From Anseranas semipalmata (lineage: Eukaryota; Chordata; Aves; Anseriformes; Anseranatidae): DNA of 64,000 bases. Under the pieces are notes generated by a model. The model made no database searches. It was not told the origin of the DNA and saw nothing but the letters and a program-made list of their open reading frames with translations. The translations under genes and the position numbers were made by a program. The stretch is taken from positions 502,085 through 566,084 of the forward strand of contig VXAA01004301.1 of the NCBI GenBank assembly GCA_013399115.1. Direction: 5' to 3'. This document shows, in pieces, positions 39,350 to 51,458 of this stretch; positions within the stretch are counted from its first letter, which is position 1; every line of letters begins with the position of its first letter.

Positions 39350-39361
39350 GGGGGGGGGGGG
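39350..39361. repeat. Poly-G tract (12 G)
   Basis: Twelve G are followed directly by seven A. Confidence 0.9.
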
Positions 39362-39470
39362 AAAAAAAGGATCTTTGTGACTAACACCACTGAGCTTCCT
39401 GAGGTGTAACCCTTTGTCAAACAATTATTTTCTAAAATACAGTCCCCCAGCTCATAGATTTGATGAGGAG

Positions 39471-39472
<2 letters not shown>

Positions 39473-39502
<30 letters not shown>
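39473..39502. repeat. Poly-A tract (30 A)
   Basis: The longest homopolymer in the window, an unbroken run of 30 A. No polyadenylation signal or retroposon body is evident upstream. Confidence 0.95.
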
Positions 39503-39504
<2 letters not shown>

Positions 39505-40686
39505 TCAGATGTTGTCTTTTACATGCTGTGCCTTTTCTACACCCAACATGAAAGCATGAAAGCTGGGCTTTTCCTGAAATTGTCTTCTGTCCTGTTTAAA
39601 TCCTATGGAGAATTTGTTTCAATAACAACTTGTCTAAAGAAGCAAGTTTCATTATCTAAGAACAAAAGGGTCCCTGGCTTTTGAAATACACAACCTGCCC
39701 ACATGATACAGACACCCTCTTCAAGCAGGAAGGGTAGGAATCCTGTTGCTCCTGACCTAGAGAAGATGTTTGAGAAAGACCTTGGCCTTTAACACTGCTC
39801 AAATACTGGTATTAAAAGCCCTGATCTGATGTTCCCAGCTGAGCAGAATTCTTTGTTGTGGTTCAGGAGGGGGATGTTACTTGTCCTTCTGTCAGCTGTA
39901 TCTGGGGCGTCCTTAGCAGTTTTGATAAGAAAACCAGAATTCAGGATAAGCAAGCTGCAATGGGCAAAACATCAGTATCAAATCTAGGTTGTCTGAGAGC
40001 TGGGTATCATATTTTTGGTGTGATAGCTGCAATAACTTCACTTATGAAAGAATTATGTTGTAATTTGATAGAAATGTAATGCACAAAGCAATGTGGATAA
40101 ATAGAGCTTTTTGTTGGAGCTTCTTGAGTTGGTAAAATCCTTCAACTGTCTACAGGTGAAACCCATAAAAGCCTGTCTCAGTAAAAAGCCTTCATTTCTA
40201 TTGTTATTCAGGAAAAAAAAAAATATCAGGGGACCAAAGGCCTTGGTCTACTCTCTACTGTAAATAAGAAAGCTGTATCTGCAGCATACTCTGTCCTTCA
40301 GAAGTTGTCATGACCTTCTTCTGAAGAATGAAGGTAACTGATCAGGCTTACTGATTTTGTGAATGAAACTGACTTCTAGGCTTTCACTTACCTATTGCAG
40401 TGGCTACCTGGCCTTTCTTTTCCTTTTTATCTAATGGGACATGAAAACACAATTTCCAGACATTTCAGTAAACTAACTCTTGGTTTGATATTAGTGAATC
40501 TGGTTACACTGAGGATTTTGCCCAACATATTTGTCAGGAGTCTTTTCCACACAATCCTATTTAGACACTTGTTGAGGGTTTTTTCCTCAATTTCCTGAAA
40601 TCTAGATAAGGATGATGTGCTTTCACCATTATACTCCATTTCCCATATTGAATGTGTTCGTAACAGCTTTACAAAATTAATAATAG

Positions 40687-40710
40687 CCGAGCATGGAGGC
40701 CTATGCTCGG
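40687..40710. repeat. Hairpin, 8-bp arms
   Basis: CCGAGCAT at 40687-40694 pairs with ATGCTCGG at 40703-40710. Inside, a G-T wobble and a G-C pair extend the stem to ten pairs around a four-base loop. It is CpG-containing and not low-complexity. Confidence 0.6.
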
Positions 40711-43114
40711 AGCAGCACAGAGGGAGGCCAATTGAAGAGGGAAGAAAAGCTAAGAGCTGCAATTCTGCAGAATACATTCTTCCTTTACATTGGACCCAGT
40801 CTTCTTGGGGAAAATCTTTTCACTTGCTATAGACACAAACCTCAGCTAATTCTTGCTGCCACGTTTCCAATCTTACTGCAGCAGCAGTACTGATGGAATT
40901 GCTCAGCAGTAGGGTGATGGCTTGCCACCAGCCTCTGTGCCCCAGCCATCAAATACAATTTTCCCCTCCTCCTGCTGAGCCTCAAGCCACTTTACAAGGG
41001 TCTAAAAAATTCATGTAGAGCTGAGCTTTAATAGCACCAAGGCTGCTGTGCCTACACAGCCTTCCCCTCATAAACGTGAGAGCTGTTTACGACTATGGAG
41101 AAAGGGCAACAAATTTTAGTCTCGTTCCTACTCTTAGCCCCTACTATGTTATTTTTAGGCAGAAGTACTTGGGGCACCTGATATCCCAGCAAGGGTGTTC
41201 ACAGGCTCTCTAGCATGCTTCTCCAGGAGACTGTGGATGGCTCAGCAGCCATCAGCGTGCCTGTGACAGCTCTGGCTCTTCATGCCTCGCCTCAAGGGCT
41301 GAGTGGCATCTGATGACGCAAGATTCACAACTTTATAATATATCAGAAAATGTTAATGCTAATTCAGAATATTCCAGAGTTCCAGAAATAACCACAGTTT
41401 CTCAGCAGGAGCCCACCATCTATAGCATGTTGCTTGATGCCCTCATACCAGCACAGCTTTAAGCAACTGAACCCGTGTGGTTTGGCAGTCTTGCTCTGGA
41501 GAACAGCTTGGTTTTAACTGTGACCCCCAAATAGGTTTGGGGGATAAAATATTGCACCATGCTTATTCCACAGCTCCAAGGAAACTCATGAGAGAGTTAA
41601 GTGCTTTTTACTAAGCCCTATAGCAGTGTCCCCTGTACATAGATCAGAGCTGCTTGGTCCCTGGTTATGTCTTGCTGGAGAAGCGTTAGATCAAGAGAAA
41701 AGTGGTTGGTGTCAGGGATGCTGACAGGTGTAGGCATCATGCTGTCATCCAATTTTTGAGTAAGGAAAGACCCTTGCTAGGAGAGCTCTCTGAGAGCACT
41801 TAGGCACTCATTGCCCACTGTCAAGAAGCTGGCTGCCAAATCAAGGAGGTGACAAAAAGCCAATTGAAAATCACTGCGGGGCTGGCCAGCGGAGGGAGAG
41901 CTGGATGATGATTGCTCTGTGCAGCAATGCTGTGCCTTCAGCAAGCCAAGGGAAAAAAGGCATTTGCTCCTACTATCTTTCGCTGATAATGTGCAAAAGC
42001 ATTAGTGTATGGGTATTGAAGGCTTGTTTGATGCAGTATCCAGGTAGGCACAGGAGCCCTGTGTGATCATGTGCCTCCAGCCCAACTGCCTGCAAAGCAG
42101 TGAGGTTTGGAAATCCAACCTGGGTGCCTACAAGGAGGCTGTTAAGCATGTGCTCATCCCAGGACCAGCATGCAGGAAGATCAGAAGACACGTGCACAGA
42201 ATTAGAGACCTAAAGTTTCAAGTAATACATGAGCTCTCTTGTATTTTTAATGTTTCAATCTTACAGGCCTCTGTTTTTTTTTTCTTTTTTTCCTCCTCTC
42301 CTTCGTCTTCTCTAAAACGCCTGCTATCTGCCAACCAGGTCACTGCATGCTTTCTCACATTGACTTGTTACATGTAAACCAAGCTGACCAAAAAATATCC
42401 TTATTGTAAGAAGCTGTACCTCAAACTATAGCAACAGAAAAGTCCCACACTGACCATGTTGTAGAGTTTGGCATTACACAGAGCTAGTCTGGGTTTAGTT
42501 CACCATCCACATTTTGACTGTGCTATGTGTCTAAAAGGAAAATATCTGTGGTTTGTGCCTGGGGGTGGCTTTTTCTTTCTTCATGCAAAGGGTGTCTTGA
42601 TCCATGTAGATTCCTTCTGCGCTATTCAGATGCATAAACCTTTACCCTGAGAAGTACAGTCACCTGCCCTGGAAAATATTGCAACCCAACCTCCAGGCTA
42701 CCACCCAAACCAAAGAAGCGTGCCACATCTGCAGTTGTAGCATCTGATGCTGCCAGCAGGGTGGGTACCGCTGCTCCAAGGGAGCAACAGCAGCAGGGAG
42801 AAAACTTGGTGTTGACACCTGTCTCTCTCCCTTTCCCTTTTTATTTCTTCCCCTAACAAAGTACATTCCTCTCAAATGATTATTTAAGAAAAACAAAGTA
42901 GGGGATGGAGAGGACAGCAAGTTTGTGGGCTTTTCCAAATGGAATGGAAGTTTTCACAGAATGTGAAAATGAAATGGTAAACTTAGAGCTGGATTACAGT
43001 AAAAATCTCAAGGCTCAGAGGAGGCTGGACATTTTTGATGTCTGTGTAGAGATGGATGCTTGTTTGTTTTCCCTCAGGAAATGTATGATCAGACCTGCCT
43101 CAAAAGAGGCAAAT

Positions 43115-43320
43115 AGGAATGTCGTAGAATTAATTGCCATGCCGAGAAATTTCTGGCCTCACTGAATGCAACGTGGCTTCACGAGGCAGGTGGTTGTTCA
43201 CGGGTCGTGTGGCAAAATGAGCGCGCAGAGGCAATGGGGAGGACTCCACCTGATTGGGGGCAAAAGTGAAGCAGCTCAGCACTAGGTTGTGCAGAAGAAG
43301 CCGGAGTGTTTGGCAGAGGT
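43115..43320. promoter_or_regulatory. CpG-retaining candidate regulatory element
   Basis: Around ten CpG lie in 200 bases (GTCGTAG, GCCGAG, AACGTG, CACGAGG, CACGGGTCGTG, GAGCGCGC, GCCGGAG), with TTAATTGCC close by. Surrounding kilobases are CpG-poor. Frames crossing it on either strand match nothing I know. Confidence 0.3.
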
Positions 43321-44383
43321 CTGTAAAAGCTTGGCTCTTGGGATCACAGGAATACACTGCCTCAGCTCTGCTTATGAAGGTCCTGCAAGGAGCATGTGAA
43401 TTCTGCATGCACTGGTGGCTGGCACAATTGAAATCTGTGATAAAATATAAATTAACAGAGGGAAAATGTTCCTTCTTATTCCATATGAGGTATTTGCTTC
43501 ATCTTTATTATCCAAGATGATTGTGAAGATTACTTGGACATCGTTGCTTGAATGTCCAAGACCAAGTGAGGGGTAAGACCCCAGCATCCATGATGATGAT
43601 GAACAGAAACTTCTGATGTTGTGCAGTCAGAAGAATGTTTCCTAACATGGAGGATGGTTTTAATAATTGATATATATATACAGTTTAAGAAATTAGTGAT
43701 TATTGTTTTTATAGAGCATCCAAAATTGCTCCAACAAATGACACACAATACCTGCATGGTTTTGCTTGTAATTAAGGAGCACAGTGATCTTAATTGGACA
43801 GATAAGTGGGATGCCCTGATTCAACAGCACACTTGTGAATTCCAACATGTGAGAAGTTCCCCTGGAGCCAAAGAGAGGATGTTTCCTTGGCTACAGAGGG
43901 TTGTACTTAAGTGCTTTTCTGGATAGAGGCCATCAGGAGTCAGACAAAAGGACTCGCAGAAGCAAAGCTATTAGAGCAGTAAAGCTGCTTAGCTAATGGT
44001 CTTACGGAATGGGATCCTAATTTCATGAATAAAGATAAGAATGGGAAACAGCAGGCTTGTGGTCAAAGGAATAGGGCTCTGCATGTCTCCCACCAGAGAC
44101 ACAGGCCCAGGGTGATGGCACAGTTCTTCTTTAATTAATGTTTTAGCTTGCGATATGTCTTAATCTTATGAGATAAAATGTCTTGCTCGGCTTGCTGGTG
44201 GGTTCTGCAGAAGATGTAAGAGTTAAGCCTGACCCGTGTTATTTACTGAAATGTCAGAAATTTCTATTCTGTTATTCCAACAGTTGTTGTCTTGTTACAG
44301 CTCTGAGAGAGGCTGTGAGCAGCATTTGAGGCTCTAAAGACGGCCATATAATTTTATTGGTCCCATGTGAAAAATTACATTCC

Positions 44384-44416
44384 CCCATCTCCACAAACAA
44401 ACCAACCAACAAACAG
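44384..44416. repeat. CAAA/CCAA-rich tract
   Basis: Short degenerate run of CAAA and CCAA units. Confidence 0.6.
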
Positions 44417-44759
44417 AACAACCCCAAAATAAAAAAGCCTGATCTCCATCTCCTCCCACTTGGCATTTGCAATATAGCCAGCTTTGTATAGCATATAATT
44501 ACAATACCTGAGCAATAATGTTTCATTTAGACTTGCAAGGGGCCTTCAGCCTCCCAGAAAAGCAAGGGAACTGAGTTTTTCCCACCGTCATCAATGTGAA
44601 AGGATGCTGCTATGCAGGCTCTTTGGGGGTCAAGGGATTTCAGCCCATCTGCTGATATAAAGGGACTTCTCAGGAATTTTTACTCTGCAGCCTGGAAGAA
44701 ATGGCATCCACAACTAGTGGTCCTCAGGGACAGGGGGAGAGGGAGCAAGCTGAAGAATG

Positions 44760-45035
44760 GAGACAGGCATATGTGTCACTAAATTAATGTACCTGCTCTG
44801 CTGCGGGATAGTCGCATCGGTGTCACTGCTGTCATCTGGCACCGCTGTGGGCATTAAGCGAGAAAGTGTCTGTCGCGTTTCATTTACCAGGCTTTGATGA
44901 CGGATTTGCCAAATCGTTGCCTGGATTGATGGACTGTTCTCCCACATAACTGATGTGGGAGCGGGTGGTAGGTCCTGACTATTGACGTGTGTGAAATAGC
45001 CCACTGCTGTGACACCATCGAAGGTTTGGGCATCC
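44760..45035 (-). promoter_or_regulatory. CpG-retaining candidate conserved element, open on the minus strand
   Basis: About a dozen CpG lie within 270 bases, including AGTCGCATCGG, GCACCGC, AAGCGAG, TGTCGCG, GACGG, AATCGTTG, GAGCGGG and TGACG. The minus strand is open for 108 codons, with a mixed hydrophilic composition (DDSSDTDATIPQ). It also contains a good donor word, GAGCAG/GTACAT, near 44790. I do not recognise the peptide and see no convincing matching acceptor. A deeply conserved non-coding element is the first guess and a minus-strand exon the second. Confidence 0.35.
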
Positions 45036-45256
45036 CCCATGCCTCTGCTCTACGTTCATGCTATATTTCAGGGGGGTTGGTAGTGAGAGGGGGCTGGGGG
45101 AGGTGATTTTTCTGCATTTACATCTCCCACCTACTTAGCCATATCTCCAGAGCCACGACAGCCATGGAGGGAGCGCTGCCCAAGGTCTGCATCAGGGCCC
45201 TGGGTCATGGTGGGACGGGCTCTCAGCGATGGCTTGGCCACCCCTGCCCCTTTGCT

Positions 45257-45314
45257 CCCACAAAGTGTGGGTATTCCCCTGTGGGAATAAACTCCTGTTT
45301 TCCCCGTGGGAAAA
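45257..45314. other. Three consecutive perfect hairpins
   Basis: Hairpin 1 at 45257-45271 is CCCACA/TGTGGG with loop AAG. Hairpin 2 at 45272-45289 is TATTCCC/GGGAATA with loop CTGT and abuts hairpin 1 directly. Hairpin 3 at 45298-45314 is TTTTCCC/GGGAAAA with loop CGT. Stems 2 and 3 share a TTCCC/GGGAA inner stem. The TTCCNNNNGGAA-like spacing resembles STAT or NF-kB-type palindromic sites, so these may be protein-binding sites as easily as RNA structures. Confidence 0.5.
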
Positions 45315-45909
45315 GTACAGAGAAGCCCAGAGCTCTAAAAGTGCATCTTAAGGGTTTTGTGTTAACTTGGCAACACAGGCATGAATCTCACTTAATGGAG
45401 GAGACAGGCTTTAAAATTCAGACCTATCAACCAGCCAGAGGTGTAAATAACAGATGCCATTGGTACGCAGGAGAGAATCTGATGGATAGGATCTGATCCT
45501 GTAAAATCATAAAGTGTGTAAAGATTGATGGAGATAGGAGCCATCTCTTCTTTGGCTGAGACTTTCCATGCATAGAGTGGTGTATGTCCCATGCTTACCA
45601 TAATTACAGTGCTTCCTAATCTAAATAGAAACTCACTAGGCCTCGGAAATTGACTGAGTGGTTCAGTGGGGTTGGGCTGAACAACTGGATTTTGATGCAT
45701 TTGGATGCCTGGCTTCCCTGGAAATCAATATCAAATGTACCCTTTGGCATCTGAAATAATTTTAAAATCTGGCCCTAAATGAATTTATCCTGCAGGAAGT
45801 GTCTGAGTTGCAATCAAAATGTGGAATTTATGACAAAATGTGTCCTGTGGCAAAGCATTAATGCTATTCACCCTTAAATTAATAGCAAATGCAACACTGG
45901 TTATACTAC

Positions 45910-45933
45910 AGAGACAACTGGGAAAAAAAAAAT
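45910..45933. repeat. Short A-run
   Basis: A run of about ten A in AT-rich sequence, with nothing else recognisable nearby. Confidence 0.5.
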
Positions 45934-46429
45934 GTATTCAGAGATTTATTTATGAACAAAATAGATAAGTATCCCAATCTCCATAGAAAGTCCTGGACTA
46001 TGTTGACAATAGAATTCTACAGGCTTAATCAGTAATCCTGAACTGTTTTAAGAAGCAGCGTTTGGTTAGTGTACGTGCATGGTGGGATGCAGCTATGTAT
46101 TCACTGTCCTGACCTCTCGGTGTGATCACTGCCCCAGTACAACAGGGTTTGTGTGAGACCCAAGACAAGATGTGCTTCAAGCCCCACACTGGGACAGGCT
46201 GTGACAGCTGGCTTACCGGTGCCCTGCACATTCTCTTGCAAAACCCTCTGGTTTTGCAACGCTCTGTTTGGGGTGCCCATCTTCACCCTCATCACAACCC
46301 GACTGGGGTGGTGCTGGCCTCTGGAGCAAGTCCTCGAGAGCTGCCTGCATCTCCAGCATCTCTCTGCAAAGTGGTAGGACTCGCTGCTTCACCTTACTTT
46401 TGGTGCAGTGCCAGCGAAAGCAGCGCTAT

Positions 46430-46620
46430 TAAAACTAATTAGATACATATATATGTATGTCATAATCAGGCAGTTAATTATGGCTTAGGGAGCAGATGGC
46501 AGTCCCTGGCATTTACTCTATCTATTCATAGCTATTTTAAAGTGAAGTATATACATTGCAGCTAATTATGACTCAATGTAAAATATGTAGGTAATTGTGA
46601 ACTTAGCCCTTGTCTTGTTG
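46430..46620. promoter_or_regulatory. Homeodomain-site cluster with 16-bp palindrome
   Basis: TAATTA occurs at 46436, 46475 and 46563, with TAATT again at 46592. A perfect 16-bp palindrome, ATACATATATATGTAT, sits at 46443-46458, and a consensus AP-1 word, TGACTCA, sits at 46569-46575. The stretch is complex AT-rich DNA, not a simple repeat. Such clusters are typical of developmental enhancers; activity is not shown by sequence alone. Confidence 0.35.
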
Positions 46621-47863
46621 TATGTTATTTGTGTGAAGAGTCCAAGTGGTTTTGGGAAATCTGTAGGCAGAGCTCCCCGTGATAACACCTCTCTCCTCCT
46701 TTCTCCCGTGTTTGGATGGCAATGCATCTGACTTCCTATTACTGTTCTTTCATAGGAGAGCTGAGGCTATCTTTTACTCTTCTCTTTAAAAGATCGTGAA
46801 TGTTTAACTCTGTCTTAAAATCCAGGCGGGTGCTATAGAAATAATGAGCCCTACTGCTGCTGGAATAATTTGGAGACAGGAACCCTTAAAAACAGCTAAG
46901 AAACCTTTGTTTTCATTCCAATGTCATCTGTAAAATTCTCTTGCTAAGACCAGTGGAAGGTTATATTATCTTTTTTGAACACACCCCCAAGCTGGAGTTT
47001 CTGTTAAGAAAAAACTTGTAAAATTGTAGATTAGAAAAAGTTTGAAAACTAATACTGAAAATGAGGAGGCTGAGTTTTGGCATCTGACACCCAGTGCACC
47101 CTGCATATGTTTTGTTAGGATCGCCTGTTCAGTGGGAGAGGGCCACCCCCTGCCTTGGAGCATTTGTGATCTCTTTGATGTCAGACTAGGAGAGCACCAG
47201 CTCTAATTTAATTTGAGAGTGTGAAGGGTGCTGATTTCACGAAGGGAGATCAAGGGAGATGTGAATGAAATGTCAGAGGGATATCAGCCTATGTGCCTGA
47301 TGAGCCCTTTTTTCCCTACGAATTAATTTCCAAGGCATTTCACTCCTGCTTGAATTATGTTTTCAGAAGTGAAGGAGAAGAAAACCCAACATTGTGTCCT
47401 GAGGAATATTATGGTTTCCTGCATTGGTCAGAAAGCTTGAAAATACTAGAATAAATCCATAGGCTACTGGATCAAAAGTGTTGCCACAGTGCAAAGAAAG
47501 CAGCCGGGTCTGGGGCCACTGCTGGGGGTGGTGGGGCAGATGGTCCTGCACGCCTTGTTCCCACAAATCCATGCTATGGTGGAAGGGGAGAGAGCTTCCC
47601 CCACGGAGCAACCTGGAGGTCAGCTCCCCAAATTCCCCTTTGGGGATGCCTGCCCTGCTCGTGTACCCTGGCAGCTGCTTTTACAGACTTACTGACCTAT
47701 TCTGGTATCTAGCTAGGCTGGTAGAAGTGCCTTCCAAAATTCAAATAGTGAGACAAGTCTGCCTACCTTTGCAGGTAAAATGCCTTAAGCCTTGTAGACT
47801 GGGGCACTGAATAGCTACAAGGAACTATCGCAAAAACAGTTCTTGAAGTTCATGCTATCATGC

Positions 47864-47882
47864 TTTTTTTTTTTTTTTTTTT
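47864..47882. repeat. Poly-T tract
   Basis: A run of 19 T. Confidence 0.9.
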
Positions 47883-50459
47883 ATGAAATTATTCAGTCTC
47901 TGCATTCCTGGGTCAACTGTATTTCTGCCTTCAATTGCTCGCTATATATATGAAATGCTTTATTTATCCAAAAAGCTTTAGAAATTTTGTAACATCTTAC
48001 ATAAAATACTGAGAAAGGAAATTACTTTCTTTTCTGTTTTTTATATTGTGACTGAACAGGCAGAATATTTGGGAACATGCAGTCCAGATATGTACAGTCA
48101 ATTAGGTCCATGTGGATATATTCATACTCTGGTGACAGGCTCTCTTCTTAGAAATAAGAAGAATAATGGTGTTTTGTCCCATATACAGTAAAATGCTGAG
48201 ACTTAAGCAGTGAAACAAAATGATTCAGTACAGTAAGATGTGTTTGTTTCTATGTTTTTCCCAAAAGAATAGTATTAAATTTAAAATGTTTCATTTCAAA
48301 CTGTGGACTTGAAAGTGGTATTTTTCACTTAGGTTCTCTTGATGGAGAAATGAAAATAACCAAAAGTGATGTTTTCCTGTAGCTTGAAATTTTCTGGCCA
48401 ATCCATTAGTTCTGATGGTAGAGTTATATTAAAGAAAGAAAATGTTCATGGTTTCAAATAAAGAAGATAAAAATAGAAGGACCCTGGGCCAAGCAAGAGC
48501 TATTTCTAGTTTAGGAGCATCTAACAGAGCAAGATAAAGAACTGGCTCCTGAAGAAGTCCAGTTTCTTATGAAAGGACAAAACAGGGTGGGGTTTTGTGT
48601 GTGCGCGTTTTTCTTTTAGTCCTGGTCCAAGGCAGGTAAGGAAACTGGATGATGAGTCCTTGATTATATCAGTCAGATGTCAAAGATACCCCTGCAAAAT
48701 GTCCTCTGCTATGATCTGTGGCCATTATGTATTGCGTTAACTAAGTGATTAAAAACTATGTGTGGGGAAATCGCCGTTTTCCTAAATGGGCACAGACTGC
48801 AAAACTGAAAGCACTTTCCTTTGGCATTGCTGTTGCCAGAGCTTTAGGAAGACAGATCTCTGCAGTCTTCAGCCTTCAGGGACACCTGCATAAGAGCATC
48901 CTCTGTTAAACTCCAGAGTTCTCCCCTTTCCTAGCATGTTCCAAGCCCTATGGGAAGAGTGCTGCTCTCCTTCATTTTGCCCAGCCTTGTCCCTTGTAAC
49001 CTTCTCAGAGATGCAGAAAAAAAAAATCAATTGAATTATACTTGTTTTGGGGGGATCGGAGAATAATGGAAGTAGCTGTTATGGATGTGACACAGACTGC
49101 ATCCATTCATCCCTGAGGCACGATGAATGGAGGTGTGAATTGATTTTGACTACACTACCTTGAGAGCCAGGACTTCAGCAAGAGCCTTACAAAACAAGAC
49201 AAATTGTGTTCTGTGTTGTACAGAATTAGTTCTTTGTTCTTTAACCACATCTTATGCTGAATAACATGTAGGCAAGTTATAGTAGAGAACTTCTTGGGAA
49301 CCCTGGTAACTTCCGATGCTCTGGAAAGGCACCAGGGAAATCGTAGTCTAATGCACACTGTCAAGTTTGCCTGCTGGGTGGTTTAGCAATGAGTCCAACG
49401 ATGTTAGCCTTCTTAAATTGTTAACTGTGGTGCATAAAGTTTCTGTTTTTGCAATTTATCTTTACTTTTGATTTTCTTAAATCATAATTTAGTCTCCATT
49501 TTATCAAACCAGAACACTTCTGCCATCATGTATAAAAATACAACTGAAAACGCTACTACTATGTAACCACACAACTATGCTGCAGGTGAGTAGGCACTTT
49601 AACCGTACAGGGATGCTCTAAATTTTCCTGTAATGATCAGTTACTTCCAACCTTCTTAACACTGTGATTGGTTATGGTGTGTCTGTTGAAAATGCTAGCC
49701 TAATCTGCCTAAAGTTTTTGGCTGTTTGCTGTCAATCCTTTTATAATCTCTAGCCTTTTTCTTTTGTCTCAATATTCTATAAACATCACATATGTACATG
49801 TGGTGAATTGACCAAGCATTGGTCATTCACATTTTATCAAGCAGATTAAAACATCTAGGTTAAAACATCCAGTATCCTAGTAGTTCATAAACTACATGAT
49901 ACCAAAAAGTGGGGGAAAAAAAAAGTCGGATCTAGAAAAACATCAGTTAATACCTAGCAAAACACATCAGTTGATTGGGAAGGATATTTAATTTTCTACT
50001 AAAAATTTGTTCGGTATTTTCACAAGGTTAAGTGAGTTTCAAATTTTACTGAGTTAGGATGCAAGAGAGACTTGTGCATCTGTTTCCCCCCCATTAAAGC
50101 CTCTATCAATTCAGAGAGAAAAATGTATCAGAGGTTTTTGCACAAAAGGAGTAAACTTGCCAGGATTCTAAAGTGATTTGGCAAAATTTGTCTTTGAAAT
50201 TATTGGCCTGGCTCCAGGGATTTACCATTTTCAAGGCAGTAAAAAGAAACAGGAGCAAAGGCTCCCAAATTCAAGTTCTGTGAGCACACGCAGGGTTCCA
50301 GCTCCTGCAAACATCCTCTTGAGGTTTTTTTCCTCCAAATAAAATTTGGTCCTGCTAATCTAGCATTGGACCTAGTAATTTGTTCATTCATAATTGGAAC
50401 ATAATTGCTATCACAGTACACATAATAAAATTATTATATTGTAATGATCATGTTGTAAA

Positions 50460-50710
50460 CTCTTGGAGAAGGAAGCACTTAGGAAGGAAGAGCCCTGTAC
50501 GACCTCACGCTAATCAAACTGCCGTTGAACTTGGTGCTTCTGTGGCACTGCTAATAATAATAAATGCAAACTGATGTATCCTGCTCCAGCAGGTAATTAT
50601 ACTTGACCGGGCTGAATTTATTTGCTTTGTGTGCAGTTGAGCTGAACTGACATGCAAGTGACACCGGAGTAAGTTTATGGCACCTGTCACTCATCCTGAA
50701 TAAATGACCT
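50460..50710. promoter_or_regulatory. Candidate conserved non-coding element
   Basis: It contains GTACGACCTCACGCTAATC, AACTGCCGTTGAAC, TAATAATAATAAATGC, GGTAATTATAC, TTGACCGGG and GACACCGGAG, mixing surviving CpG with homeodomain-type cores. Neither strand gives a plausible coding frame. Confidence 0.25.
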
Positions 50711-51436
50711 TTTCAGAGATAGAGAATTAATTTTCTGTTCAAAGTGAAATGTTTCTGATATGGAAGGAACCAACCTTATCCACATTAGCTTAGGAAATGC
50801 AGCATTTTTTCCCTCAATTTGAAGGTTAAAGGAATGCATAAATAATATTTAATATATACTATCTGTTGAATCTTTGACAATTCAAATGGTTTCATGAATC
50901 TCGAGGAATGCCTATCGTCAGAATTGTGATCTGTGAGATAGTTTTATTCTTCCTTATCTTTGATATTGAATTGCCCAGTACTTCTGAATGCTTCCTGAAA
51001 GCACTCTCTGGTTTGTATCAGCTCACAAAATTATTTAAAAATGCAGACTTGTAGCTATGGTGTGTCTAAACTTCCTCTTCCTCACTGCCAGCCTCCAGCT
51101 GGAAAGCCATTGCTCCCTTTAGTGGCAATCTGCTCCAGTCACTTTCCACCCAAGTGCAGTCAGAGTTCACACTTGGTTTAAAGATGGCTATTGAAGAGTC
51201 AATTATTTGCCAGTCATTTCAGGTAGTTTAATTGTATTTACCTGGGTAATTTCTATGCTCCTCATTTAGTGAATACTTTTAAAAGTTATCCTGTAAAGTT
51301 CCAGGGCATTAGCTGCTATAGATGGTGTCAGTCCGCCCTTGCTCTTTATGCTGTGAATGCTTTGTGCTGTAACCTTCCACTAATAAGAAAATCAATATTT
51401 TAAGTCCAATCCTGTTATGGTGTTTGAGTTCACTCT

Positions 51437-51458
51437 GAGATGTAAATATTTACATCTC
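51437..51458. promoter_or_regulatory. 22-bp perfect palindrome
   Basis: The 22 bases centred between 51447 and 51448 form a perfect dyad with left arm GAGATGTAAAT. The core GTAAATATTTAC is two back-to-back forkhead-type words (GTAAATA). It may be a dimeric forkhead binding site or a chance AT-rich palindrome. Confidence 0.4.

Larger units (their letters stand above)
33936..44759. other. Non-coding stretch apart from items listed
   Basis: The stretch contains the candidate regulatory elements, hairpin and homopolymers listed separately. Between them, sequence is AT-leaning, complex and without a recognised exon, RNA gene or mobile element. Confidence 0.55.
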
